Positions 45,294 to 53,914 of a stretch of DNA of 64,000 nucleotides are shown here, in pieces. Location: the NCBI RefSeq assembly GCF_000741775.1, contig NZ_JGZR01000016.1, positions 124,193 to 188,192 of the forward strand, written 5' to 3'. The position numbers and the translations under genes are program-made. The DNA is from Bifidobacterium subtile. GTDB taxonomy: Bacteria > Actinomycetota > Actinomycetes > Actinomycetales > Bifidobacteriaceae. The first letter of the stretch is position 1. Each line of letters opens with the position of its first letter. The notes beneath the pieces were generated by a model. That model was not told the origin of the DNA. It searched no databases and saw only the letters and a list, made by a program, of their open reading frames with translations.

Positions 45294-46236
45294 CCGCTCC
45301 TGCTCCGTGCGTGTCATGGTCGTGTTCGTGTTCGAGTATCGAGGCGATGGCCGCGTCCTCGTCGCCCGTGTCGTGTTTGCGCTGGGGGATTATGATCGCC
45401 GCGGTTATTACGAGAGCGGCAAGCGCGATCAGCAATATCCCTTGTATAATGATCGGCATGCCTGCCGTCGCGCGTGCGATCGGGGCGGTTACGTCTGCTA
45501 TCCAGGTGCCGAGGAACCCCAGCGGCTGCTGGTGCCCGGTCGGCATCTCCCCACTGAAGGCGACGACTCCGATCAGCACCGCCATGACGAGGAATCCGGC
45601 ACCGACACAGAGGTTGATGATGTTCGTGTGCGCAGTCCTGCCCAGCAGCCGCAACGTGAGCGGTTTGGGCGTGAACGACCTGCGACCCAGATCGAAGGCA
45701 TCCCATGCCAACGCTATGAGCAGCAGCGGGAACACCATGCCCAGCACATAGGCGAGGCCGAGAATGATGGCCTGCACGGGCGACTGGGAAATGGCGGAAA
45801 GCGTGAGCACTCCGGCAAGCACCGGCGCGCAGCAGCTGGAGGCGATTCCCGAGAACACGCCGAATGCGAAAAAGCCCGCGTACCCGCCGCCATGCAGGTT
45901 CGGCGCAGTCATGAACGATGGCATCGACCACATGCGGCCCGACACCGACAGCACTGCGAACACCACCATCAGCAGTGACCCCAGCATGAAGAGGACCGTG
46001 TGATTGGCAGCGATGAACGATGAGATCATCGTTACTCCGGCAGCGATCGGCACGACCACCAGGGCCAGCCCTGAAGCGAACACGATGGTCAGCGGGATCA
46101 GCCGCCAACGCCGGTTTTTCACTGCCCCGGCAAGATACCCGGGCAGCAGAAATACGACGCAGCACGGAGCGAACAGTGCGATGGAACCGGCGAAGAACGC
46201 GGCTATCAGCCCGCCAGTGGAAAGCAGCGCCCCCAT
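45274..46236 (-). CDS. CcdA/DsbD-like transmembrane electron carrier
   Basis: Carries reducing power across the membrane from cytoplasmic thioredoxin to outside thiol proteins. The 320-residue product has about seven helices; the two active cysteines sit in helix regions FAPCCVVFLLPGYL and ASSCCAPVLAGVL, each with doubled Cys. A His/Asp/Glu-rich C-terminal tail (HEHDHDTHG) suggests metal binding. Start at 46236 lies just after the stop of the glutaredoxin-like gene; TTG at 46260 is an alternative. Middle gene of a three-gene overlapping operon. Confidence 0.85.
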   Translation of the reverse strand: MGALLSTGGLIAAFFAGSIALFAPCCVVFLLPGYLAGAVKNRRWRLIPLTIVFASGLALVVVPIAAGVTMISSFIAANHTVLFMLGSLLMVVFAVLSVSGRMWSMPSFMTAPNLHGGGYAGFFAFGVFSGIASSCCAPVLAGVLTLSAISQSPVQAIILGLAYVLGMVFPLLLIALAWDAFDLGRRSFTPKPLTLRLLGRTAHTNIINLCVGAGFLVMAVLIGVVAFSGEMPTGHQQPLGFLGTWIADVTAPIARATAGMPIIIQGILLIALAALVITAAIIIPQRKHDTGDEDAAIASILEHEHDHDTHGAGADEQQES

Positions 46237-46238
46237 GC

Positions 46239-46640
46239 TCAGGCAGCCTCGCAGCCACAATCATGCGCCCGCGCCGCATGCGCGTCGGTCGCGCCCGCCG
46301 CGCGAACCGGTTGCTCGGCATGAGACGACGCAGCGCTTGGCTGCGCGGAATCCGCATGTGCTGCGCCCGCTCGTTCGCCATCTGGCTGCCCGGCCTGGGC
46401 GATCCGCTGGCGCAGCTTGCCTTCATCGATCGCGCCCTGCGCGAAATAATGCCCGGCCACGAGAACAATCGGCACTTCAACGGCTGCGATCTCCTCTATG
46501 ATTCTCCTGCCCACGGGCTCGTCGGACTTGACGTGGCGCACGTTCAGACTCACGCCTTCGCGTTGAAGACGGGCGAAAAGATCGTTGGCGTTCGCGCAGT
46601 CGACGCAGCCTTCGCGCTCGACGATGAGTATGTCTGTCAT
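46239..46640 (-). CDS. glutaredoxin/thioredoxin-like protein with His-rich tail
   Basis: The 133-residue product begins with a glutaredoxin-like fold: ILIVEREGCVDCANANDLF contains CxxC (Cys12, Cys15), and VEVPIVLVAGHYFAQGAI follows. The C-terminal third is Ala/His-rich and ends HDCGCEAA, adding another CxC. It should pass electrons to, or sense thiols for, the CcdA-like protein encoded immediately downstream. The ATG follows AAAGGAG. First gene of the operon and divergent from the response regulator. Confidence 0.78.
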   Translation of the reverse strand: MTDILIVEREGCVDCANANDLFARLQREGVSLNVRHVKSDEPVGRRIIEEIAAVEVPIVLVAGHYFAQGAIDEGKLRQRIAQAGQPDGERAGAAHADSAQPSAASSHAEQPVRAAGATDAHAARAHDCGCEAA

Positions 46641-46752
46641 GGGGGTTCTCCTTTGGTTGAATCGTGGCGGCTCGCCGCCGGGCATGTGTGCTGCCCGGCG
46701 ATGCGGCATTGCCAACGACGCTATGTGCCGTGCATGGAGAAGGGATAGCGGC

Positions 46753-46773
46753 TTCATAAACTTTTCATGAAGA
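46753..46773. promoter_or_regulatory. candidate response-regulator box 1
   Basis: CTTCATAAACTTTTCATGAAG holds TTCAT direct repeats 11 bp apart, the period used by OmpR/PhoB regulators. It lies between the divergent glutaredoxin-like operon and the two-component genes. A near copy is found at 49443-49461. Confidence 0.6.
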
Positions 46774-46860
46774 TCGCAAGCATCGCATAGCCTGGGGCAA
46801 GCTGCGGCGTTCGCCGGCAATACAATGGGAGCAATGATCGCGTATGCAGGAAGGATCTCG

Positions 46861-47610
46861 ATGCCCGCCGATAATGCAGGACCTGAGGCGCAGCTGCTGA
46901 AGGGGACGGTGCTGATCGTCGAGGACGAAAGCAGCCTTGCGACGATTCTCGCCGGGTATTTCAAGAAGGCGGGATTCGGCGTCACTGTCACCAGCAATGG
47001 CTTGGACGCGGTGGATATGGCCAGAGACGACGCAGTGTCCGTAATCGTGCTTGATCTCGGGCTTCCCGGCATCGATGGCATCGAAGTGTGCAGGCGCGTT
47101 CGTACGTTCAGCGATGCGTATATTCTCATGCTGACGGCGCGCGTCGAGGAGGTCGACGAGCTCATCGGCCTGTCGGTCGGCGCGGATGACTACCTGACCA
47201 AGCCGTTCAGCCCGCGTGTACTGGTCGCACGGGTGAAGGCGCTGCTCAGGCGCCCGAGAAACGGCGCGAATCATGGCACGGCGGGCAACGGCGACTCTTC
47301 GGACTCGGCCGTTGCCGTCGGCGACGTCACGATAGACCCGCCGGCGCGGACCGTGACCCGCCGCGACACGTCGATCGCGCTGACGAAAACCGAATTCGAC
47401 CTGCTTGCCACGCTGGCGAGCCAGCCGGGGCGGGTATTCACGCGCGAGCAGCTGATGGAAGCCGTATGGGGAGGCCCTGCGATAGGCGACGACCAGCTGG
47501 TGGATGTGCACATCGGGCATCTGCGCAAAAAGCTGGGCGCACCGGACGGTTCGGGGCCGAAGATCATCCAGACGGTACGCGGAGTGGGCTACCGAATGGA
47601 GGCGGGATGA
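46861..47610 (+). CDS. OmpR/PhoB-family response regulator
   Basis: The 249-residue product has a receiver domain (VLIVEDES, phospho-Asp in VIVLDLGLPGIDG, Thr in MLTAR, Lys in YLTKPFSP) and a C-terminal winged helix (TKTEFDLLATLASQPGRVFTR, VHIGHLRKKLG). The ATG at 46861 follows GGAAGG; 46825 is a poorer choice. It overlaps the kinase gene by 4 bp. The likely targets are the flanking redox/metal genes, through the TTCAT boxes. Confidence 0.92.
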   Translation: MPADNAGPEAQLLKGTVLIVEDESSLATILAGYFKKAGFGVTVTSNGLDAVDMARDDAVSVIVLDLGLPGIDGIEVCRRVRTFSDAYILMLTARVEEVDELIGLSVGADDYLTKPFSPRVLVARVKALLRRPRNGANHGTAGNGDSSDSAVAVGDVTIDPPARTVTRRDTSIALTKTEFDLLATLASQPGRVFTREQLMEAVWGGPAIGDDQLVDVHIGHLRKKLGAPDGSGPKIIQTVRGVGYRMEAG

Positions 47611-48899
47611 TGCCGAGAAAACACGCTGCACTGGATGATTCGTCTGAGTGGAATGAATCACGGCCGCACGGCGCCGGGAATGATGCCGGGGATGGCGCTG
47701 CAAATGGTTCTGCGGGCGACGCTGCGAATCATTACCAGGACGCCAATCGCACGCAACCGGGCTCCAGTCGCCGGCTCAGGCGCCTCATGCCGCGCTCGTT
47801 CGGCGGCATTTTCCTGCTTTCGATGCTGATCGTCGTCGGGCTGGCGGTGTCGACGACCGCCGTCACGAATATGCTGGTAAGCCCGTGGCTCCTGCAGCAG
47901 CATATCCACGACGCCCAGCTTTCCGCAGGGCTCACGGCTGCGGGCGACGCCAATGTGATGGAGCATGTCGACATCGCGGCGCGGGTCGCCAACGGCATCT
48001 CGCTGGGGATATCCCTGCTGGTCGGCATAGCCGCTGCCGCCGGGGCCTCGCTGTATCTTTCACGCCAGCTGAACGCCGCGATGGCGCGCATCGCCGGTGC
48101 CTCGCGCGAGATCGCCAAAGGCAACTACTCGATGCGCGTCGAACGGACAGCGCTGGGAGAGGATATGTCCGCATTGATCGAATCATTCAACGCGATGACG
48201 GCGCGTCTCGAAGAGACCGAAGCGCATCGCAGACGGCTGTTCTCCGACCTCGCCCACGAAATCAGGACGCCCGTGTCCATTCTCGCCGCGCAAATGGAGG
48301 CCTTGGACGACGGCGTCGCCACGCTGGATGATTCCCGCCGCGTCCTGCATACCCAATCCGGCCGGCTTGTCACGCTGTCCGACGATCTCAGCCTGCTCTC
48401 CCGCGCCGAGGAAGGCAGCCTCTCCTATGAGATGCAGCCGATGGATCTTGCCGAAGCGGCCCGCGATGCCGTCGATTCGATGGCGATACCGTTTTCGAAC
48501 CGCGGCGTCGAGCTTGCGCTCGAACCGTGCGAGCCAGTGCTGCTGACCGCCGACAGGCAGCGGATACTGCAAGTCATCGGCAATCTGCTGAACAATGCGC
48601 TTCATGCCACATCCGCCACCCCGCAACGCGGTATCGTGCGGGTCACAGTCGTACGGCAAGGCGCAAACGCGTCGCTGTCGGTGACAGACAACGGGAAAGG
48701 GCTGACCGAAGACCAGCTTTCCAGCATTTTCGAACGCCTGTACCGCGTGGAAACGGCGCGCAGCAGGCACGATGGAGGATTCGGCATCGGACTCGCCGTA
48801 TCGAGGCAACTGGTCGCGGCCCATCATGGGACGCTGCGTGCGGCAAGCGAAGGCCTCGGCAAGGGGGCGACGTTCACGATGACGCTTCCGATTCGCTGA
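47607..48899 (+). CDS. sensor histidine kinase (HAMP, HisKA, HATPase)
   Basis: Partner of the response regulator just upstream. The 430-residue product has a polar leader (1-60), two membrane helices (about 65-90 and 130-150) enclosing a small outside domain of about 40 residues, a HAMP linker, an H-box FSDLAHEIRTPVSIL, an N-box NLLNNALHATSA, a D/F-box TDNGKGLTEDQLSSIFERLY and a G-box GFGIGLAVSR. The small sensor domain suggests detection within or near the membrane. ATG at 47607 overlaps the regulator stop (ATGA). Confidence 0.93.
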   Translation: MMPRKHAALDDSSEWNESRPHGAGNDAGDGAANGSAGDAANHYQDANRTQPGSSRRLRRLMPRSFGGIFLLSMLIVVGLAVSTTAVTNMLVSPWLLQQHIHDAQLSAGLTAAGDANVMEHVDIAARVANGISLGISLLVGIAAAAGASLYLSRQLNAAMARIAGASREIAKGNYSMRVERTALGEDMSALIESFNAMTARLEETEAHRRRLFSDLAHEIRTPVSILAAQMEALDDGVATLDDSRRVLHTQSGRLVTLSDDLSLLSRAEEGSLSYEMQPMDLAEAARDAVDSMAIPFSNRGVELALEPCEPVLLTADRQRILQVIGNLLNNALHATSATPQRGIVRVTVVRQGANASLSVTDNGKGLTEDQLSSIFERLYRVETARSRHDGGFGIGLAVSRQLVAAHHGTLRAASEGLGKGATFTMTLPIR

Positions 48900-49347
48900 A
48901 CGGCTCGTCGGCACTGGAATCGTGCGGGAAAGCCGCCGCTGGTTGGCTTTGGAAGCTGTGCGCATGCGCGCCGCCTACCGCCATTGGGCGGGTTGCGGAC
49001 TCGGATTCCGGCAACGCAGCCGTCTGAAATGCCGGAGAGCGGGATGGCAGCTGCTGCTCTCGGCCTTCTGGGCGGGTGCCCGCAATCTCATGCCTGTGCT
49101 CATGGTCGTGGTCGCGAGCTTGAACGTCGTCGCGAGCATTGTCGTGGCGCATCGAACGCCCCATGACGATCATCATGCCGACCATACCCAGCGGGCAGGC
49201 TAGCGATAGCGCAATAGGCAAAGCCGCTTGGAAGTCGAATCCGCTGGCCAGGAAAATCAGCAGCAGCACGCCGCCCCCGCCAGCCATCCAGAGGATATGG
49301 CTTTTCATCGAGCCCTTCATTGGCCCGTGGTCCATATGATTCATCAT
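48874..49347 (-). CDS. small membrane protein with His-rich ends (DUF2933-like)
   Basis: The 157-residue product starts with a Met/His-rich segment (MMNHMDHGPMKGSMKSH), has two membrane helices (about 18-35 and 42-62) and a long His/Asp/Glu/Ser-rich tail (HDHEHRHE). Size, GGGGV helix start and His/Met content suggest a DUF2933-type membrane protein linked to metal handling. Its 3' end overlaps the convergent kinase gene by 26 bp. The start at 49347 follows GGAG closely. A TTCAT box about 100 bp upstream suggests control by the adjacent response regulator. Confidence 0.65.
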   Translation of the reverse strand: MMNHMDHGPMKGSMKSHILWMAGGGGVLLLIFLASGFDFQAALPIALSLACPLGMVGMMIVMGRSMRHDNARDDVQARDHDHEHRHEIAGTRPEGREQQLPSRSPAFQTAALPESESATRPMAVGGAHAHSFQSQPAAAFPHDSSADEPFSESEASS

Positions 49348-49442
49348 CGTCTCCGCATCTGTGTCGCTATCGTGGTGTTCGCCGGCATTATCGCCGACTG
49401 AAACCAGTCTCGCCACTTAGCATGAAACGCTGACGATGGCTG

Positions 49443-49461
49443 CATGAAGTCTTTATGAAGA
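49443..49461. promoter_or_regulatory. candidate response-regulator box 2
   Basis: Reverse-strand reading CTTCATAAAGACTTCATG matches box 1 at all but three of 18 positions, with the same 11-bp spacing of TTCAT. It lies about 100 bp upstream of the small membrane protein gene. Confidence 0.6.
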
Positions 49462-49631
49462 AATGAGGACGAGGAGCAGGATGCCTTCATCCCCGATACA
49501 TCGCGAACCCGCATACGGAACCATACGCATAGGCCGCATGGAGCCTTCTCGCATACCCTGTGTACGCTATCCGCTAGCGAAAAGCGCACGATTCGGCATC
49601 CTTAAAAGGCACGCGCACAGAAGGAACAGCA

Positions 49632-50267
49632 ATGCTTCAGCAACTCATCACTTTCATCTTGGCTTCTCTCCTCATCATCATCGTGCCGGGGCCGGATATG
49701 GCACTGCTGCTGAGGAACGCCGCGCACGGAGGGCAGCGCGTGGCTCGCCATACGGTTATCGGCATCATGACAGGGAACGTCATATTAGGCACGGCGGCGG
49801 CTTTCGGCCTGACGGTTCTTCTGATGGCCTCCACGACGCTCTATCATGTCGTGCGCATCGCGGGCGGTCTGTATATTGTATGGCTGGGAATCCAATCGAT
49901 CCGTTCCGTGTGGCTGCAGCGGCATGGCGCATCTATCGAGGGCACCATCACTCACGCGCACAGGGAAATCGTAACGCATCACGGCTTTCGCGAAGGACTG
50001 CTTTCGAATCTGCTCAATCCCAAAGTCGCGATATTCTATCTATCCCTGTTCCCGCAATTCAACCTGAGTCCTTTAAGCCCGCTCATTCAGCACGTCGTGC
50101 TGGCCGGATGCTTCTGCCTCTTGGCCGCAGCATGGTACGTGATAGTCCTCGCCATTCTCAGACGCATCGAGCAGCTCCTTCGCAAGCAGGCATTCAGCCA
50201 AACGCTCGGACTGGTTACCGGAAGCGTACTTATGGGACTCGGCGGCTGGGTACTGGCACGGCGCTGA
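49632..50267 (+). CDS. LysE/RhtB-family amino-acid exporter
   Basis: A 211-residue permease of about six helices that exports amino acids or derivatives. The family signature is seen near the start (IIIVPGPDMALLLRNAAHGG) and in GFREGLLSNLLNPKVAIFYLSLFPQF. The ATG follows AAGGAAC. Monocistronic; substrate not predictable (threonine, homoserine or lysine types are known in the family). Confidence 0.88.
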   Translation: MLQQLITFILASLLIIIVPGPDMALLLRNAAHGGQRVARHTVIGIMTGNVILGTAAAFGLTVLLMASTTLYHVVRIAGGLYIVWLGIQSIRSVWLQRHGASIEGTITHAHREIVTHHGFREGLLSNLLNPKVAIFYLSLFPQFNLSPLSPLIQHVVLAGCFCLLAAAWYVIVLAILRRIEQLLRKQAFSQTLGLVTGSVLMGLGGWVLARR

Positions 50268-50403
50268 CAACACCGCCGCACAGCTGACATCGCCTTCTGC
50301 GAATTACGGGTAGGGCAACGACAGAGTCACTGAAGGCATGGCTTTCCGGCGTTTATGCTTGTGCTACGGTGCAAAGCAGCGCGGGAAACAACGGGTTCAG
50401 ATG

Positions 50404-51015
50404 TCAGATGATTGTGACGTCTTTCGCACGTCTGATCGGAGCCAGAACACGCAGACCGGCTTGAGCGCAAACCACGGTCCCGGGGATTTCGCGGCTCACT
50501 TTGAGCCCGCACGTACCTTCGATTCCGAACGTGGCCCAAGCACGCGCCGGCCCGCTAGTGAACCGCGACCCGTAGCGCACGCCCTGCATCCCTGCCTTCG
50601 CGAACGCGCCAGCCCAAGCATGCGTAATCGTGTAGTCCTCCTCGCTTTCCAGCTGCCGGGTCGCGCCGAAACCGGCGGCCTCACGTGAAGAGATGTCAGC
50701 GCAGGAGGCCTTGTGTTCGACGGTGATGACAGCCACGTTGAACCCGGCGGCCATCTTGTCGCTGACCGCCTGGCTCACCCACGCGGCCTCGCGCACCTTC
50801 TCGCGCACAGCGGTCTCCACGTCATCGGCGGCGTATAGCGTGCCCTGCGGGGACGCCAGATCGAAGCGCCCGCCGCCCGGGTCGATTGTGTTGGGAATCG
50901 AGGAGCGCCATCCGGCACCACGATCCGCAGCATGAGAGCGGTACACGACGCTGCCCTCCTGCAGGATGCGAACGGGGAAGCCCGCCAGACTGGCAGGCGG
51001 CTGCGCAGCCGTCAT
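50404..51015 (-). CDS. RES-domain toxin
   Basis: RES toxins cleave NAD+ and halt growth when their antitoxin is lost. The 203-residue product has the conserved Arg in VVYRSHAADRG, a GRFD segment, Glu in TLYAADDVETAVREKV and a later Ser-containing GVRYGSRF. It is encoded directly after the antitoxin; its ATG overlaps the antitoxin stop (TGATG), giving tight coupling. Confidence 0.82.
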   Translation of the reverse strand: MTAAQPPASLAGFPVRILQEGSVVYRSHAADRGAGWRSSIPNTIDPGGGRFDLASPQGTLYAADDVETAVREKVREAAWVSQAVSDKMAAGFNVAVITVEHKASCADISSREAAGFGATRQLESEEDYTITHAWAGAFAKAGMQGVRYGSRFTSGPARAWATFGIEGTCGLKVSREIPGTVVCAQAGLRVLAPIRRAKDVTII

Positions 51016-51653
51016 CAGGCGGCCCACGCCATGGCAGTGTGACTAGCTTGGGTCAGCATGCCATCCACATCACCCGCCGCCAATCGCTCGATGGGAGACA
51101 GTCCGCCGTCCACGGGGGTAGCGAGCCATTGGGCGATCAAATACTCGTCGTCCGTGCCCATGCGCAGGGCCTGCACGACCTCGCCCAGGCCTGGGACCAG
51201 AACCCCGTCACGCACCTGGAACGCCGGGTACAGGGACTTACCATCCTGCGTGCGCACGCGGACAAGCGAGCCGCTGCCCACCCGCTTGCCAATGGCCTGC
51301 CGACTCACGCCCAGCACCTTGCCCAAGCTATGGGTGGTGTAGAAGGGGCCGAGCAGCTCATCCCAAAGCGAACGCCGAGGCAGGACGCCGGCGATCATGT
51401 CAACAGTCTCGTCCAAGTGCTCGTCATCCAGAGCCCATTCATCGAGATCCGGCACGCGCTCAAGAATCGCATCAGCCAGCCGAAGCGCACGATCCCGCGC
51501 CACGGCGTGCCGGGCGGGACGCGGCCGCTTGACCGCCTCACCGCGATGTGCCGCCCTGAGACCGGCACCACCGCCCGAGCCGGACGCCAGCACGGACTTG
51601 CCTTTGACGTGGGGATGCAGCCCCGTCTTTTGCGCCTTCTGTATGATTGTCAT
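51015..51653 (-). CDS. Xre/MbcA/ParS-type antitoxin of the RES toxin
   Basis: The 212-residue product has a basic N-terminus, an HTH-like region (SLGKVLGVSRQAIGKRV) and a C-terminal toxin-binding segment (QWLATPVDGGLSPIERLAAGD) as in Xre/MbcA antitoxins. It should bind and block the RES toxin encoded downstream and repress its own promoter. It is longer at the N-terminus than typical. A start further in is possible. Confidence 0.78.
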   Translation of the reverse strand: MTIIQKAQKTGLHPHVKGKSVLASGSGGGAGLRAAHRGEAVKRPRPARHAVARDRALRLADAILERVPDLDEWALDDEHLDETVDMIAGVLPRRSLWDELLGPFYTTHSLGKVLGVSRQAIGKRVGSGSLVRVRTQDGKSLYPAFQVRDGVLVPGLGEVVQALRMGTDDEYLIAQWLATPVDGGLSPIERLAAGDVDGMLTQASHTAMAWAA

Positions 51654-51768
51654 ATTCCAAGCTTACCGTCAACCCCGTCAATGCCAACTACGTCAACCCC
51701 TAATGCGCCGACAGACCATCATGTGTCCATCGAATCAACTCCCGTTGGCACCAATACAAACCGTCGCC

Positions 51769-52548
51769 TCACGCGGCAAGCAGGGGTCGCGCCTTGTCGG
51801 GTATCTCCGAATATTTGAGCACCTTCGCGTTGTACAGCTCGAATCCTGTCAGAACATCCGCATTAACAGCCTTGTCTCGGTCATCAGCGAATACGAGCAG
51901 TTCCGCATCTTTCCGCTCCTTCGTGCCACTGACATCATCCCAGGCGAACAAAGTCATAGCCAGAGCGGTCTGGTCGAGCCTATTCGGCGCCTTCGCAAAA
52001 ATCGTTGGTCGATTCTCGCTTTTCTGGAACAGAAAATCAAAATTGTGGGAGTACAGGGATTTCCCCTGTATGTTCACATCCTGCGTGTAGTAGATGTTCT
52101 GCTCCGACAAGGCATCAGCCACATCTTCGGCGAAGTACCCGGCCACTCTTCGGTTCACGATTTCCATAAGCGAATCGACATGGACGAGAGCTTGAACATA
52201 ACGGTTCATCGCGTCCCCGGTTTTCTCCGGTTTCGCAATCATCGCTATGGAGCCGACACCATCCTTGTACAATGCCCCGAATTGATTAGCGGTCTCAGCG
52301 ACGCGCTCTTTCCGTTTTCCCTGAAGCGAGAAGCCAGATGTCTCCATGTTGCTGAGCGTGTAGCCGTCGTCGTCGAATTCCACTCGTCCGTCTTTAAATC
52401 TCACGTAGAACTGGAAATGATCACCCATATGATCAAGGAACGGTACGGTGACCTCGTTCCAGTTTCCCAAACTTCTCACGGATGAATGGCTTTTGAGCCA
52501 GTCGGCATATTCATCGACTATGGTTTCGAGAGTCGTGCTCTGTGTCAT
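51769..52548 (-). CDS. DUF1828/DUF1829-like protein
   Basis: The 259-residue product has an N-terminal DUF1828-like region (VEFDDDGYTLSNMETSGF) followed by a DUF1829-like part. The families are of unknown role and are often found in accessory DNA near toxin-antitoxin or restriction genes. No signal or membrane segment. The ATG at 52548 has GGAAGGA upstream; the longer frame to 52749 is not supported. It lies between the RES pair and ftsQ, all leftward, but is separated from ftsQ by 256 bp. Confidence 0.72.
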   Translation of the reverse strand: MTQSTTLETIVDEYADWLKSHSSVRSLGNWNEVTVPFLDHMGDHFQFYVRFKDGRVEFDDDGYTLSNMETSGFSLQGKRKERVAETANQFGALYKDGVGSIAMIAKPEKTGDAMNRYVQALVHVDSLMEIVNRRVAGYFAEDVADALSEQNIYYTQDVNIQGKSLYSHNFDFLFQKSENRPTIFAKAPNRLDQTALAMTLFAWDDVSGTKERKDAELLVFADDRDKAVNADVLTGFELYNAKVLKYSEIPDKARPLLAA

Positions 52549-52804
52549 GGCAGCATTCCTTCCGGGGCATCTCTGTCCATTCATGGCCACGGTTACGTAC
52601 GCATCAAATACGCCTTCTGTCCATAAGCAAACCGAGGGCCCACCAGCACTGGCGAATGCGACATATAGCCATGCTAGCTTAGGGCGTGGTTCGGCACAGG
52701 CCATCCCCCAAATATTCCGGACACATAACGTCTGACGCGCTTTTCGCATCGATAGGAATCTGAGGATTCCATACTCCAGTCGAAGACCACCCCAGTCGTC
52801 TTGT

Positions 52805-53914
52805 TTACTTAATGATCGGGCGCAGGGGGGCGGAGACGTCGACCTGGTGCTTGTCGCCGATTTTAGTGGGGTCGTTGATGATCTTGTCGACGACGGCTTT
52901 CTTCAGATCCAGCTGCGAGGCGTCGCCCCAGATGATGACGCGGTCGCCGCCGTTCAATTCCGTGGTGATCGAGTCCTGAGTCTGAGCGCTGACTTTGGTG
53001 ATGCCTTTGCGCATATTCTCGGGCAGCGTGCTGAGGATCCTGAGTGCCTCCTGCACGGCGCGGCTGCGCAGCCCTTTGTCGACGTCGCCGACCTCGATGA
53101 CCGGGATGCCATCGGCCGAGGCCCCGTTGACCGAGTTGAGCACGCGGCCTTGACCATCGACCGCGGTCATGTCCTTGTCGGTTTTGAGCATGGCGGCAGG
53201 CTTCTGCGCCTTCACCGCGACCGCCATGCCTTTGGGGAATCGCTTATCGGCCGTGGCATCGGTGACGCCGGGAATGTCCTTGAGCCGCGAAGTCACTTCA
53301 TTCGCCGAGACCAGGAACAGCGATTTGCCACTCTGCCGATTGGCGATGTCGCGGATGCGCTGCGTGCTGACCCACTCATTGCCGCCGGACACGGCGATCT
53401 GCCCAGCATCCAAGCGGAAGACGCTGGAAAACAGGAGCAGCCACACCAAGCCGCAGACCACGGCGATGACTCCGACGACTGCGGTCACGCGCAGGGCGAT
53501 GGTGCGGATGCTGGCGCGACGTCGCTCTCGAAGCCGTGCGCTGAAATCGACGACCTTGGGACGTGAGGCGATGCCAAGCGTGCCGGTTGTTTCATTCAGA
53601 GTTTTGGCCACCAAGTCCTCGCTGGGCAATGCCCGTGCATCCACGAACCCGTCGGATTCTTCGATGCCCATGCCTGCGCCAGCATCCGAAACGATGCTCC
53701 GACGCGCGGAACGGCCCCTCGCCGTCTCGCCGTTGCGCATCCGGTTGGAGCGAGCCGAAGTCCCGGACTGGGCGAAATCCCCGGGCTGCGCAGCAACGTC
53801 ATCCCGAGCGGACGAGCCGGATATGACACGGCCCCTCCCCTGCTCATGCGACGCGGAATCGCCGGACTCGTCGCCTTTGCGCCCACGCCTGGAACTAGTG
53901 ACCCGCCTGCCCAT
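52805..53914 (-). CDS. ftsQ: cell division protein FtsQ
   Basis: Bitopic divisome protein linking FtsB/FtsL to the septal synthase. The 369-residue product has a long basic, Arg/Ser-rich cytoplasmic leader (1-135), one membrane helix (about 140-162), a POTRA domain (FRLDAGQIAVSGGNEWVSTQ onward) and an FtsQ beta domain. The unusually long leader is typical of actinobacterial forms. Its ATG overlaps the murC stop (TGATG). It is last in the dcw cluster here. Confidence 0.9.
   Translation of the reverse strand: MGRRVTSSRRGRKGDESGDSASHEQGRGRVISGSSARDDVAAQPGDFAQSGTSARSNRMRNGETARGRSARRSIVSDAGAGMGIEESDGFVDARALPSEDLVAKTLNETTGTLGIASRPKVVDFSARLRERRRASIRTIALRVTAVVGVIAVVCGLVWLLLFSSVFRLDAGQIAVSGGNEWVSTQRIRDIANRQSGKSLFLVSANEVTSRLKDIPGVTDATADKRFPKGMAVAVKAQKPAAMLKTDKDMTAVDGQGRVLNSVNGASADGIPVIEVGDVDKGLRSRAVQEALRILSTLPENMRKGITKVSAQTQDSITTELNGGDRVIIWGDASQLDLKKAVVDKIINDPTKIGDKHQVDVSAPLRPIIK

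Noticed and set aside
46239-47165. 308-codon leftward frame extending the glutaredoxin-like gene upstream
   Set aside because: The extension is antisense to the response regulator; the ATG at 46640 with AAAGGAG starts the real gene.
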